Position numbers and translations under genes: made by a program | Shown: positions 23,859 through 32,119 of the stretch, one piece after another | How the letters are laid out: every line of letters begins with the position of its first letter | Position numbering within the stretch: position 1 is the stretch's first letter | The notes under the pieces: model-generated | Database searches by the model: none | What the model saw: only the letters and a program-made list of their open reading frames with translations | Told to the model about the DNA's origin: nothing | Source: CAUJGP01 sp964612425 | GTDB lineage: Bacteria; Bdellovibrionota; Bdellovibrionia; Bdellovibrionales; Bdellovibrionaceae | DNA length: 34,366 bases | Reading direction: 5' to 3' | NCBI GenBank assembly: GCA_964612425.1 | Contig: CAZTDX010000038.1 | Coordinates: 1-34,366 of the forward strand

Positions 23859-26000
23859 TTAAAATCCAATATTAACCACTTGAATATAATCATTATCTGG
23901 TCGAATAATTCGCGCCGCCTCCCGGTGTGCTTCCTGAGAGATGATTATAATGTTAGCTAAATCTTCATCGATATTGAATGCAATAAAACCACCACCTGCA
24001 ATGCCCTTGGGCACAATAAATCCTTGTGGATCAAAGTAAACTATTCTTGTTTCGCTTCCTTTGTTTGGAATATCTACTGTGAAATCATCACCTTGAACGA
24101 AGCCTAAGACAGCTCCAGCTCTAGGAGCATAATTCACCTTATAGGTACCCTTAATATTATCAATCCACTCTTTGGTAACCAGAGGAATGTGAATGTAGTC
24201 TAAAATATTTGTATAGGATAAACGCAATTTTTCATAAGGAGCGTCTGGATTTACTAATACATAAGATAAAGTGTTTGTCCGAGGCACTTCTAACTCCACT
24301 GAGCCGCTCATTCCCGTGTCAAAAATTTCACCCATTTGTTGAATTTCAGCCTGCACTCGCACTGGTTCTCCCGAAAACGCATCAAAGGAGCGAAGTGTCA
24401 GGGGTATTGCCTCACTCGGAATTTCTGCTAACACTTGTGTGATTTTTCCTGGGTAAGCCAAGGTGTTTACATACACTCCGCGACCATTTTCAATGCCTAA
24501 ATAAATTTCATTCCATGTTGGATGAACCGTGTTATTAAATGAGGTAACAAAAATTCCGTTCTCTGAAGTTTTACTACGACCCGGTTCAGGTAAGTACAAA
24601 CTTCCGAAGTAACCAGTTTGACCTTGCCCACTAATAACAGAGACTCCTTCTGCAGGTCTTCCCTTGTAAAGGACTTGACCATAGATCATCGAATCACCTC
24701 GACTTAAGTCTAGGACAACTCCCATTTCATAAAAAATATCAATGAGACCCTTAACCATTTTATCCGGAAGCAAAAACAAATCCGATTTACCGCCAACATA
24801 GTTAATAGCCGCAACTGAGTGCCTATGATTTTTAGCATTAGCATCAATTATAAATTCAGAGCCCGGATCGAGATTCATTTTAGAAATTTGGTTTTCAGAA
24901 CTTCCACCAGCTAGCAGCATACTTGGATCAAGTTGACCGCCATAAACTGACGTTGGATTTATGGTGGAGCCCGAAAAGGACTTTTCTTTTAAAATCAATT
25001 TCGCTTTTTGCGATCCAATTAAATCTGATATAGCTACAGTACCTTCACCTTCAACCCGTCCTTGTGAATTAATTAATCTCCCCAACAAATAACCTTTAGT
25101 ATTTTTTACTTCGACTGAAAATGTCCCATTGGCTAAATCTACCCTAGCAATTTCTTTAGGTGTGCCCTCTTCATAGCGACGAACATCAATGGTGTGATTG
25201 TTAAAATACAATCTTCCCTCTTTAGAAAATTCAATATCTCCTCGAATCGAAATGCTGTTATTGGATAAAGATTCTTTTTGATATGGTGTTGAAGCTGTAT
25301 TGTCGTTTTTATTAACTGCGGTTGAATTATTACTTGGATTAGTTCCGTTGTTTGGTTTTGCGCCATAGCTTGGATTAGCGCCGTAGTTTGGCTTTGCCTC
25401 TTTATTCAAGGGCTCGCTTGCCAAATTATTTTCCTCGGGAAGATTTAAATTTTCGCGTCTAATTATATCCTGAATACGATCTTTAAAGGATTTCTCTGGG
25501 GCCGGCGCAAAATCCTTTAGATTAATATTTCTATCGAGGCCTGAAATTCGAAGCCGCATTTTTTCTTCTTCTGTAAAGTCATTTGAATCGGCTAGGTTGG
25601 TTTCGCTGTTTTCAACACTAGAATAACTCTCAACACTTAGCGGGGACGAACTTGGAAGTTTAGGATACAATGATTTCACTTTTGGCTCACCAAAGGTCAT
25701 AACATCTAACTGAACTGGTTTTATATCAGGCTGCCCAACGCTTAAATAAACAGTTTTTATTGTTTCGTTTTTGTTACTACTAGTAGTATTTTCTATTGGT
25801 TTTTCTTCAAATGAGTCTACGATTTCAAGAGCGATAGCTGGAGGAAATTTTTGAGCCAATTTTAACTCTAAAACTTGAGCGCGAAAGCCTAGGTCAGAAT
25901 GACCAGAATAGGTTGAATAAAAAGCAAGGCTTAACAAAAGCATTACAGCTTTTAAAACGACTAACCTTGTCTCTTTCAACGCCACTATATAATGAAACAC
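23859..26000 (-). CDS. Large exported protein with low-complexity segment
   Basis: The 713-residue product starts with GTG at 26000 (AAAAGGA 5 nt upstream) and has a hydrophobic N-terminus (LKAVMLLLSLAFYST, about residues 17-31), so it is exported or anchored. Residues about 190-235 are Asn/Gly/Pro-rich with an imperfect repeat NYGANPSYGAKPNNG. The rest is beta-rich. A part near 450-560 (LYKGRPAEGVSVISGQGQ, then FSGEPVRVQAEI) resembles carboxypeptidase-regulatory or transthyretin-like domains. No enzyme motif was found. Function unknown; a surface or envelope role is likely. Confidence 0.75.
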   Translation of the reverse strand: MFHYIVALKETRLVVLKAVMLLLSLAFYSTYSGHSDLGFRAQVLELKLAQKFPPAIALEIVDSFEEKPIENTTSSNKNETIKTVYLSVGQPDIKPVQLDVMTFGEPKVKSLYPKLPSSSPLSVESYSSVENSETNLADSNDFTEEEKMRLRISGLDRNINLKDFAPAPEKSFKDRIQDIIRRENLNLPEENNLASEPLNKEAKPNYGANPSYGAKPNNGTNPSNNSTAVNKNDNTASTPYQKESLSNNSISIRGDIEFSKEGRLYFNNHTIDVRRYEEGTPKEIARVDLANGTFSVEVKNTKGYLLGRLINSQGRVEGEGTVAISDLIGSQKAKLILKEKSFSGSTINPTSVYGGQLDPSMLLAGGSSENQISKMNLDPGSEFIIDANAKNHRHSVAAINYVGGKSDLFLLPDKMVKGLIDIFYEMGVVLDLSRGDSMIYGQVLYKGRPAEGVSVISGQGQTGYFGSLYLPEPGRSKTSENGIFVTSFNNTVHPTWNEIYLGIENGRGVYVNTLAYPGKITQVLAEIPSEAIPLTLRSFDAFSGEPVRVQAEIQQMGEIFDTGMSGSVELEVPRTNTLSYVLVNPDAPYEKLRLSYTNILDYIHIPLVTKEWIDNIKGTYKVNYAPRAGAVLGFVQGDDFTVDIPNKGSETRIVYFDPQGFIVPKGIAGGGFIAFNIDEDLANIIIISQEAHREAARIIRPDNDYIQVVNIGF

Positions 26001-26046
26001 TAAAATCCTTTTTATTATATTTAAAAATATATAAATTAACTATTAT

Positions 26047-26094
26047 GATTCTGCTGAAAAAGAAACTCATTCGTGACTCTTTTTTAGCAGAATC
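26047..26094. repeat. Long near-perfect inverted repeat, 17-bp arms
   Basis: GATTCTGCTGAAAAAGA (26047-26063) and TCTTTTTTAGCAGAATC (26078-26094) pair at 16 of 17 positions, the odd one being a G-T pair that is allowed in RNA read from the plus strand. The 14-nt loop holds TCA-TTCG-TGA, a small stem with a TTCG loop. It lies between the end of the HPPK-like gene and the start of the 713-residue protein gene. It may terminate the upstream operon, be a processed RNA hairpin, or be a protein site. No run of U follows directly. Confidence 0.55.
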
Positions 26095-26176
26095 TATTAA
26101 CTCTTTATTAGTCTGGAAGATCTAGTCTCGATGGTAAATATATTTTCAACAATGTTTAGACCTAAGGCCACTATTT

Positions 26177-26722
26177 CTATTCATTGGGCGAGAGGATAAA
26201 AGCCTTGGTGATCACTGACTTTCCTTGGCCAAAAAACTCCATATGACTAACATCCCGTTCGGCCAACAATCGATCTAGATTTAAATCAAGTACGGGATGT
26301 CGATATCCGCGCCACACTTCACAGCAGCAATAAAGCCACGAAGTATGGTCTAGCATTTGTGGATGGGGCAGAGTTACACCAGGAGAAAGACTTACTTGAT
26401 GATCAAAAACCAACAAAAAGCATCGTAAGGATTCTATGACGGTGATTTTACTTTCAAATTCATACTCGATGCTCAGTAATTCTTGGACGATTTGCTCCGG
26501 TGGGATTGTTAAACTCACTTTTAAAACTATTTTTAAAAGAGGATTATCGACAACAGTATTACATTGAACAACACTTGATACGGCTGTCACTTCACTAAAT
26601 CTCTGTAAAGACTCGCAAGCCCAACGTAGGGTTTCAAGTCCCCGCAGAAGACTCACTTCAATGCCAATAAGAGCTGTTGACGTGGAAGTTGAATTTAATG
26701 TGGATGAGGATGGAGAACTCAT
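26177..26722 (-). CDS. Degenerate HPPK (FolK)-like protein
   Basis: The 181-residue product aligns by eye with 6-hydroxymethyl-dihydropterin pyrophosphokinase over about residues 18-157. It shows the beta-alpha start (LIGIEVSLLRGLETLRWACE), VTAVSSVVQCNTV, IVLKVSLTIPPEQIVQELLS with IEYEFES, and LPHPQM at 118-123 (family VPHxxM). The catalytic segment RxxDLDI is replaced by ESLRCFLLVF, so Arg100 and Phe102 stand where the two Mg-binding aspartates should be, and GSN is GIE. It is probably inactive as a kinase, or the match is fold-level only. The N-terminus is Ser/Thr-rich. It is 39 nt after dapB with no clear ribosome site. Confidence 0.6.
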   Translation of the reverse strand: MSSPSSSTLNSTSTSTALIGIEVSLLRGLETLRWACESLQRFSEVTAVSSVVQCNTVVDNPLLKIVLKVSLTIPPEQIVQELLSIEYEFESKITVIESLRCFLLVFDHQVSLSPGVTLPHPQMLDHTSWLYCCCEVWRGYRHPVLDLNLDRLLAERDVSHMEFFGQGKSVITKAFILSPNE

Positions 26723-26740
26723 TTGTTCATTTTAATAAGA

Positions 26741-26755
26741 ACGAAGAGCCTTCGT
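26741..26755 (-). terminator. Small hairpin between dapB and the HPPK-like gene
   Basis: ACGAAG (26741-26746) and CTTCGT (26750-26755) form a 6-bp stem with a 3-nt loop, followed on the minus strand by TCTTATT. It could weaken read-through from dapB into the next gene or protect mRNA ends. The U-tract is poor. Confidence 0.3.
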
Positions 26756-26761
26756 CAGCAA

Positions 26762-27466
26762 CTATCCGTTTAAAATGTCACTCATCGAATAAGAACCAGG
26801 CTTTTGTTTTATAATCCAACGAGCCGCCGTTAAAGCACCACGGGCAAAGACCGTTCGATTAATGGCCGTGTGTTCAAATTGTATAATTTCTTCATCAGAG
26901 GTGGCATAAATTTTGTGAACACCATAAATTCCGCCCGCCCTCATTACCATTGTTGGTGGGGTCGATTTTTCGATTATTTTCTCTAACTCTGTTTTCAACA
27001 TCACGGCCGTACCACTAGGGCTATCTTTTTTATGTCTGTGGTGCCATTCTTCAACTTGAAAATCAAAGTGCGAAATGGTTTTAAAAACATTTAGGGCTTT
27101 TTTTAAAACTGCCACTCCCAAACTCATATTGGGAGCCCACAAAACAGGTATTGTTTTCGCTGCGGTCTCAAGCTTACTGAGTTGATCTGAAGATAACCCT
27201 GTCGTTCCGCTGACCAAAGGTACTTTTTGTTTTAAACAAAATTCAATTGTTTTTTCTAGCAACTCTGGCGTTGAAAAATCAATCACCACATGCAGTTCTT
27301 TGGCTGTCGAATCTGAAAAGTGGTGTCGATTTTCTTTAAACCCAAGTGATCGATGACCAATTCCCAATGTGGGTTCTAAATCTGTAGAATCTTTGATAAG
27401 CTTTTCAAGCTCAAGGCCCACTCTTCCGCCTGCTCCGACAACTCCAACTTTGATTACGGAATTCAC
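26762..27466 (-). CDS. dapB: Dihydrodipicolinate reductase DapB
   Basis: The enzyme reduces the DapA product with NAD(P)H in the lysine/diaminopimelate pathway. The 234-residue product has the Rossmann loop VGAGGRVGLE, VVIDFSTPELL, SGTTGLS, APNMSLGV and the catalytic EEWHHRHKKDSPSGTA (His-His-Arg-His with the Lys), and ends in FARGALTAARWIIKQKPGSY. It is shorter than typical DapB (about 270), with loops missing after the catalytic segment. It starts with GTG overlapping the dapA stop (GTGA) behind GGGGATTAT, so it is translated with dapA. Confidence 0.94.
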   Translation of the reverse strand: MNSVIKVGVVGAGGRVGLELEKLIKDSTDLEPTLGIGHRSLGFKENRHHFSDSTAKELHVVIDFSTPELLEKTIEFCLKQKVPLVSGTTGLSSDQLSKLETAAKTIPVLWAPNMSLGVAVLKKALNVFKTISHFDFQVEEWHHRHKKDSPSGTAVMLKTELEKIIEKSTPPTMVMRAGGIYGVHKIYATSDEEIIQFEHTAINRTVFARGALTAARWIIKQKPGSYSMSDILNG

Positions 27467-28347
27467 ATAATCCCCATGGCTTCAAGTTCAAGCGATAGAT
27501 CTCGGGTGAGGTGGTCTTCCAGCTCGCACAATGGAAGACGTAGTTCAGCCGATTCAAAGATTCTCATTAGCTGAAGCGCTTTTTTAAGTGGAATGGGGTT
27601 CGCCTCTGCGAATAATAAATTAATAAGGCGTTGGTATTTATTAAAGTTTTCTGAGTTTACTTTAAATTCAACAGAATTTGTTTGTGCTTGCGTTAGCTTT
27701 GCAAATATTTCTGGTATAATGTGGCTTGCGACAGAAATAACTCCATGACCACCTGAGGCTAAAAATTCAGGATATGTTCCATCATCACCAGATAATAAAA
27801 TAAAATCAGAACCACATCGCTTATTGATTTCTTTTGCTAGCTCCATGTTGCCAGAAGCTTCTTTGATTCCAATAATTTTTTCATGACGAGAAAGCGCCTC
27901 AATGCTTTCAATGGAGAGAGCTGTAATCGTCCGCGAGGGAACATTGTACAAAATCGAAGGTATTTTCACAGACTCCGCCACTTGAGTAAAATGTGCGACT
28001 AAACCTCTTTGAGGTGGTTTGTTATAGTATGGCACAACAACCAATAGCGCATCCGCTCCCAAATCTTCAGCTCTTTGACTCATCTCAATTGTTTTTTTTG
28101 TGGAGTTTGAACCAGTGCCAACAATCAGTGGTATATGAGGAGGAACTATGCTTTTTACTTTTTTAAAAATCTCTACGATCTCAACCCACTCAAGTGTTGG
28201 ACTCTCACCCGTGGTTCCATTAATTACAAACCCACCAATTTGATTTTTTAACTGAAAATCTACCAGTCTCTCAAGCGAAGCAAAATCGACTTTGCCTTTC
28301 AAAAAAGGAGTCGCAAGTGCCGTGATCGTTGTTTTTAAATTTTTCAT
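27463..28347 (-). CDS. dapA: Dihydrodipicolinate synthase DapA
   Basis: The enzyme condenses pyruvate with aspartate semialdehyde in lysine and diaminopimelate synthesis. The 294-residue product has NGTTGESPTL (Thr45/Thr46), YNVPSRT (Tyr134, Arg139) and the Schiff-base lysine in GIKEASGNM (Lys162). I place the start at 28347 because GGAG is 5 nt upstream and the ATG begins one base after the dapF stop. A longer reading from 28365 adds MRDGVN and overlaps dapF. The stop overlaps dapB. Confidence 0.96.
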   Translation of the reverse strand: MKNLKTTITALATPFLKGKVDFASLERLVDFQLKNQIGGFVINGTTGESPTLEWVEIVEIFKKVKSIVPPHIPLIVGTGSNSTKKTIEMSQRAEDLGADALLVVVPYYNKPPQRGLVAHFTQVAESVKIPSILYNVPSRTITALSIESIEALSRHEKIIGIKEASGNMELAKEINKRCGSDFILLSGDDGTYPEFLASGGHGVISVASHIIPEIFAKLTQAQTNSVEFKVNSENFNKYQRLINLLFAEANPIPLKKALQLMRIFESAELRLPLCELEDHLTRDLSLELEAMGIM

Positions 28348-28348
28348 A

Positions 28349-29197
28349 TTAACTCCATCCCTCAACTACTTCTATCAATTCTGCCGGCCCGGTCAACCAA
28401 CAAAAATTATTGGAGGAGTCTAAACTCACTTTTAGCAATCCACCCGGAGTTTTAATTTCCACTTGTCTTAAGTTCTTTTCTTGAAAACGCCGAAACAAGG
28501 CAACCGCCATTGCAACAACACCCGTACCACAAGAGGCCGTAAAATTTTCTACGCCACGTTCAAAAGTAACGCCCTGAAAATCCTGTTCACTACCACTGTC
28601 GTTGCCGCTTTTTATAAAGCTCACGTTGGCACCTGCTGGTCCGAACTCATTTTTGTGTCTCAGTATTTTAGTGAAAGGTAGTAATTTTTCCTTATTTAAA
28701 TCCTCCACAAAAACAACCGCATGAGGAACTCCTGTATTAATGAGTGAAAATTTTATCTCAGCTTCCTCATTAGCCTTTTTAACTCCTTCGTTCCAAATTA
28801 ATGTTTTGTGTTCTGGCATATGAACACTAAATAATTTTTGATCTAAATATTTTACCTCGATAATTCCAGCCAATGATTTAAATTTGACTGTAGGCTTTGA
28901 AAACCCTAACTTTTCTTTTACAAAAAATGCCATGCAGCGAGACGCGTTTCCACACATATCTGCGGAAGAACCATCTTTGTTATAAAATTCCCACTCGAAA
29001 TCACAATCACTCAAATTGCCGTTGCGTACAACAACAAAGCCATCAGCTCCATTTGAACCGTAGTGGTGACAAAGTACTTTTGCCAGTTCGGAATAACTAA
29101 GGTTTCTTAATTGAGTCGGACGCGGTTGGCTTTGAAGTTCACTTTCTGAAATAAAAAAAAAGGTGTTTTGAGTCGCGCTACATAAATAAAACTTCAT
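28349..29197 (-). CDS. dapF: Diaminopimelate epimerase DapF
   Basis: The enzyme converts LL- to meso-diaminopimelate for lysine and peptidoglycan. The 282-residue product has GSNGADGFVVV, the first active-site loop MCGNASRC (Cys82) and the second ASCGTGVVAMA (Cys223). The usual form of the first loop is GNGxRC, so Gly is replaced by Ala in GNASRC; both catalytic cysteines are kept and activity is expected. The ATG overlaps the stop of the small lipoprotein gene as TAATG. It is the first of three dap genes in a row (dapF-dapA-dapB). Confidence 0.94.
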   Translation of the reverse strand: MKFYLCSATQNTFFFISESELQSQPRPTQLRNLSYSELAKVLCHHYGSNGADGFVVVRNGNLSDCDFEWEFYNKDGSSADMCGNASRCMAFFVKEKLGFSKPTVKFKSLAGIIEVKYLDQKLFSVHMPEHKTLIWNEGVKKANEEAEIKFSLINTGVPHAVVFVEDLNKEKLLPFTKILRHKNEFGPAGANVSFIKSGNDSGSEQDFQGVTFERGVENFTASCGTGVVAMAVALFRRFQEKNLRQVEIKTPGGLLKVSLDSSNNFCWLTGPAELIEVVEGWS

Positions 29198-29415
29198 TAC
29201 TTAGCACCAGGAGTCTTTTTTTTTGGTACGTTATTTGGATCTTCATTGGCTGGCGAGGTCTCTGGAAGCTTCTGGGAATCAGGAGAGCCAAGTAATCCAT
29301 TTCCAATATAAGGTGGCGTGTCAGGCGGCTGTGGATTACCTTTAACGCCACAACCGAAACTACAAAAAACTATACTTACCACACCTATTAATAAATAATA
29401 TTTATTTGTTTGCAC
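29197..29415 (-). CDS. LptM (YifL)-like small lipoprotein
   Basis: The 72-residue product starts with GTG (GAGGA 4 nt upstream). It has a short hydrophobic stretch ending CSFGC, so Cys23 is the lipidation site, although Phe at -2 is unusual. After the cysteine it reads GVKGNPQPPDTPPYIG. E. coli LptM (YifL) has CGLKGPLYFPP at the same place, and yifL also lies directly before dapF. The Pro-rich, charged remainder is similar in kind. LptM in E. coli helps the LPS transporter LptD fold by its disulfides. Motif and synteny agree, but the protein is too short for certainty. Confidence 0.65.
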   Translation of the reverse strand: MQTNKYYLLIGVVSIVFCSFGCGVKGNPQPPDTPPYIGNGLLGSPDSQKLPETSPANEDPNNVPKKKTPGAK

Positions 29416-29428
29416 TGAATCCTCAAAA

Positions 29429-30265
29429 TTAGTCTGAAATTTCCTTTATATGTTCGCAAACCCAAGGATCTGCATAGCTGTATGCTTTATCATAAGTTAC
29501 AGGGGTTTGACAGAGTTGTTTATATTTATCTGCTAAAATTGATTTGGCCTTAAGTGCCTTTTCTTGCATCCATAAAACGTAAATTAGTTCTGGATAATCC
29601 TGTGGGTACTTAAGTGTGGTATTAATAAAATCGTTTATTATTAATTGTAGCCGGTACTTATTAACAATCCAAAAGGGCGAATTTAAATTTTCAGGGTCCA
29701 TTTTAGCAATGACAGAAAGTGCTTCTGCTTTATTTTTAAAGCAAACAAGGTTTAATATCTGTAATTTTTCAATATCTTCATCATATTCGCCCATGGGTTT
29801 CAATTCACTGAGATAAGACTTTGCACTATTACAGTCTTTCAAACTTAAGTAAGTAAAGACTAAACCCTTTAGAATTAAAATATTTTTAGGTTCTAATTTA
29901 AGTGACTCTAAGAGCTTCTCTTTTGTTTGATTTTTATCCGTTTGATATACAGCAATGGCTAACTCGTAGTTTTGCTGGGCTTTCTCTGAAAAAAATAATT
30001 CAGACGTTTTCTTTAGAGTGTTTATGAGCTCTTTATAATTTTTCGAATGAGGTTTTTCAATTTTTAATTGCGAAATTACCAATTGAATGGCTTGTTCGCG
30101 ATTTTGCGACAAGAGCAAGGTTTGCACTTGGTTTATAATATTTTTAGTGGATTCCCTGGGGGGAGTTGGAACACTCGACGGAGCTCCAAACGTAAGTAAT
30201 GTATAAGTCGCAGCCAATAAAAAAAGAGTCGCCTTAAGAGCGACTCTTTTTAAAAATAAATTCAT
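29429..30265 (-). CDS. Secreted TPR-like helical protein
   Basis: The 278-residue product has a signal peptide (VALKATLFLLAATYTLLTFGA, in part; probable cleavage after residue 28). The mature part is helical with repeat-like units (NREQAIQLVISQLKIE, NYELAIAVYQTDKNQTKEKL, LEPKNILILKGLVFTYLSLK), consistent with TPRs. It has four cysteines in the second half. Its start touches the upstream stop (TAAATG), with only a weak GAGA ribosome site. Codons 5-16 contain a perfect intrinsic-terminator hairpin (30219-30251). The partner is unknown; the position before the LptM-like gene suggests an envelope job. Confidence 0.75.
   Translation of the reverse strand: MNLFLKRVALKATLFLLAATYTLLTFGAPSSVPTPPRESTKNIINQVQTLLLSQNREQAIQLVISQLKIEKPHSKNYKELINTLKKTSELFFSEKAQQNYELAIAVYQTDKNQTKEKLLESLKLEPKNILILKGLVFTYLSLKDCNSAKSYLSELKPMGEYDEDIEKLQILNLVCFKNKAEALSVIAKMDPENLNSPFWIVNKYRLQLIINDFINTTLKYPQDYPELIYVLWMQEKALKAKSILADKYKQLCQTPVTYDKAYSYADPWVCEHIKEISD
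30219..30251 (-). terminator. Intrinsic terminator inside the 5' end of the next gene
   Basis: On the minus strand GAGTCGC, a 7-nt loop and GCGACTC are followed by seven T. With the flanking A and T the stem is 12 bp and perfect (30240-30251 with 30221-30232). It ends transcription of the gene 30266-30844, but lies 14 to 46 nt inside the coding region of the following gene, in its signal-peptide codons. On the plus strand the stem is also followed by T5. Confidence 0.75.
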
Positions 30266-30844
30266 TTATTTTTTCTCAAAAGAAAGTAGCTCAGTAGTAG
30301 CTGCTCCCATTTGAGTTTGAGCAACAGACTTAATAGCTCCAGTGATTGGAACTAACTTTGGGTTAACCCACTGCTCTGAATCTTGATTTTGCTTTTTGTC
30401 GTGAATTTTCATGTAAACAGCTTCAAAAGTTCCTGCTGGAACAGTTACGCTGCTTTCTTTAACTTCAACAACTTCCATATCGCTTTGATCTGGAATTTGT
30501 TGTTCTTGACCGTTAACTAAAATTTTCTTGATCGCACCAGTGTTAGGATCAACAAGGATAGATGCAGTTTGTTTACCCATAAATCCTAAATCCATATTTT
30601 GATCCAACCAGAAACCTTCAGCATTTTTTTCACGAACAACCATGTCCATTTTACCGTTGATAAATCCACCAACTGTAAGACTGTAGTGACAAGCATCGCC
30701 AACAACCCAGTTGAATGCAAGCGTGTGAGCTTGATCCATTAAACCTTGGTTAACATTACGAACCAAATCAACAGCTGAAAAATCTGCTGCCATCGAGAAT
30801 GATGCAGTAAACATTCCCAATACTAAAAGTAATTTTTTAAACAT
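30266..30844 (-). CDS. Small secreted beta-rich protein
   Basis: The 192-residue product has a clear signal peptide (MFKKLLLVLGMFTASFSMA) and a beta-rich mature part. The second half reads SVTVPAGTFEAVYMKIHDKK, then QWVNPKLVPITGAIKSV and TELLSF, a pattern of periplasmic DUF3108-like or LolA-like barrels; I am not sure of the family. AGGAGGG before the ATG is one of the strongest ribosome sites in the window, so high expression is likely. A terminator lies just after its stop, inside the next gene, so most transcripts may end there. It is probably the first gene of the run to 26177. Confidence 0.78.
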   Translation of the reverse strand: MFKKLLLVLGMFTASFSMAADFSAVDLVRNVNQGLMDQAHTLAFNWVVGDACHYSLTVGGFINGKMDMVVREKNAEGFWLDQNMDLGFMGKQTASILVDPNTGAIKKILVNGQEQQIPDQSDMEVVEVKESSVTVPAGTFEAVYMKIHDKKQNQDSEQWVNPKLVPITGAIKSVAQTQMGAATTELLSFEKK

Positions 30845-31084
30845 AATACCCTCCTGTTAGTTAGTAGAATTGGCCTTATACCAATACACTTGCTTATTAA
30901 TTTAAGCACATGCTAGTGAAGTAAACGAACGCGGTAGAGTCAAGTTAAAATCAACCAAGTATTGTTGAGTTTGCGTTATAAAGGTCGAATGTTCATGAAG
31001 AATTCTTCGGATTGCATCATTCTTAAAAGAGTTCTTTCTATTTTTTGATCACGCACCGTATCTTAGATTCTACTGAAAAAGGAT

Positions 31085-32119
31085 TTAGTTTTCTTTTGTC
31101 TCTTTTGTGAACGTAATCGTCTCGGCTGGAATTGCCACAAGAACTGGCTCTGTTGGCTTTATAGTAAATTCAATTTCTTGATACTCTGATGCTGTAAATC
31201 CGGCCGCAATGGCTTTTAATCTTAATTTGTAGCGCCCAGGCACATACGTGTGATCAAATAAAATTTCTTTATCCTTTAAGGCTTGATAACTTCTCACCTT
31301 ACTCCATAGAGTTCCTTCAAGCCCCCTGTAGTATAAATCTCCTTCGAATTGGGCTACCGACAATTCACTGCTAAATAAAACTTGATGAGTTTTTTCTTTT
31401 GTTTTATCAGTCATTATCATTTTGTGTTGAATGACTGGCTTTTGAATTTTAGCACCCAACACAGAAATCGCACTCGTTGTCTCGCTCTTATCACCGATGG
31501 TCCCATCCGATAAAATGGCTTTAACAAAAAATTGATGCTGCCCCGGCGGCACCTTCAACAATGCCGATGATCCTTTAACTGTAATTTCATTTTCTACTTT
31601 ACCATCAGGTGATTGGGTCACCACGCGATACTCCGTCACACCCGGTAAAGCATCCCAATTTAATGAAAAATCTAAAAGACCTGTTAATTTATTTGCAAAT
31701 AAGTGAGGGTCTTCAGGAATTTTCGTTGTAATTTTTGTTGGTGGAGGTGCAATAAGAAGTTCTGCCAGCTCCGTCCATTCTGATGACCTTTCAAACTTAT
31801 CTAATATTCTTGATCGAAAATAATACTTACCCATTTTAACATTCAGTTTAAAAATATTAGTTTTAGAGGTAAAAGTCTTAATAAACTTTTTGTTTTTCCC
31901 ATCGTAAATTTCAAGATCGTATTGGGTGGCTCCCGGAACCTCTTCCCATTCGATTTCTACAGTCCTCTTCGTTAAAAACTGTGAAGTGTTGACCGGGGCA
32001 ATTGAATTGGTATTCGCACTGGGCTGAGTTTGAGTTTGAGTTTGAGTTTGAGCGATACCAAAATTGCTCAAACTAGAAAGCAGAAAATAAACTATCCATA
32101 GAAAAAAACAAAATTTCAT
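31085..32119 (-). CDS. Secreted protein with fibronectin type III-like domains
   Basis: The 344-residue product has a signal peptide ending near LSNFGIA, then a run QTQTQTQTQ encoded by hexanucleotide repeats. Two FN3-like beta-sandwich domains follow at about residues 53-125 (VEIEWEEVPGATQYDLEIYD, GKYYFRSRILD) and 150-220 (FSLNWDALPGVTEYRVV, GQHQFFVKAIL), and a third beta region runs to the end (GRYKLRLKAIAAG). Such domains bind other proteins or sugars. The ATG overlaps the stop of the previous gene as ATGA. It is last of three overlapping genes. Confidence 0.8.
   Translation of the reverse strand: MKFCFFLWIVYFLLSSLSNFGIAQTQTQTQTQPSANTNSIAPVNTSQFLTKRTVEIEWEEVPGATQYDLEIYDGKNKKFIKTFTSKTNIFKLNVKMGKYYFRSRILDKFERSSEWTELAELLIAPPPTKITTKIPEDPHLFANKLTGLLDFSLNWDALPGVTEYRVVTQSPDGKVENEITVKGSSALLKVPPGQHQFFVKAILSDGTIGDKSETTSAISVLGAKIQKPVIQHKMIMTDKTKEKTHQVLFSSELSVAQFEGDLYYRGLEGTLWSKVRSYQALKDKEILFDHTYVPGRYKLRLKAIAAGFTASEYQEIEFTIKPTEPVLVAIPAETITFTKETKEN
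32025..32052. repeat. TGAGTT hexanucleotide tandem repeat, about 4.7 copies
   Basis: Four full TGAGTT units and a partial fifth encode the Gln-Thr run after the signal peptide of the FN3-like protein. Copy-number changes would keep the frame, so they would change only the linker length. Confidence 0.85.

Noticed and set aside
23850..23870. A/T-rich inverted stretch after the 713-residue gene as a terminator
   Set aside because: The stem is only A-T pairs with a very small loop, too weak to support.
30997..31008. 12-bp palindrome GAAGAATTCTTC
   Set aside because: It lies in a 240-bp gap between two minus-strand genes with no promoter nearby; a short AT-rich palindrome of this kind can be chance.
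32025..32052. Tandem hexanucleotide repeat as a phase-variation switch
   Set aside because: Units are 6 bp, so slippage keeps the frame and cannot switch the gene off.
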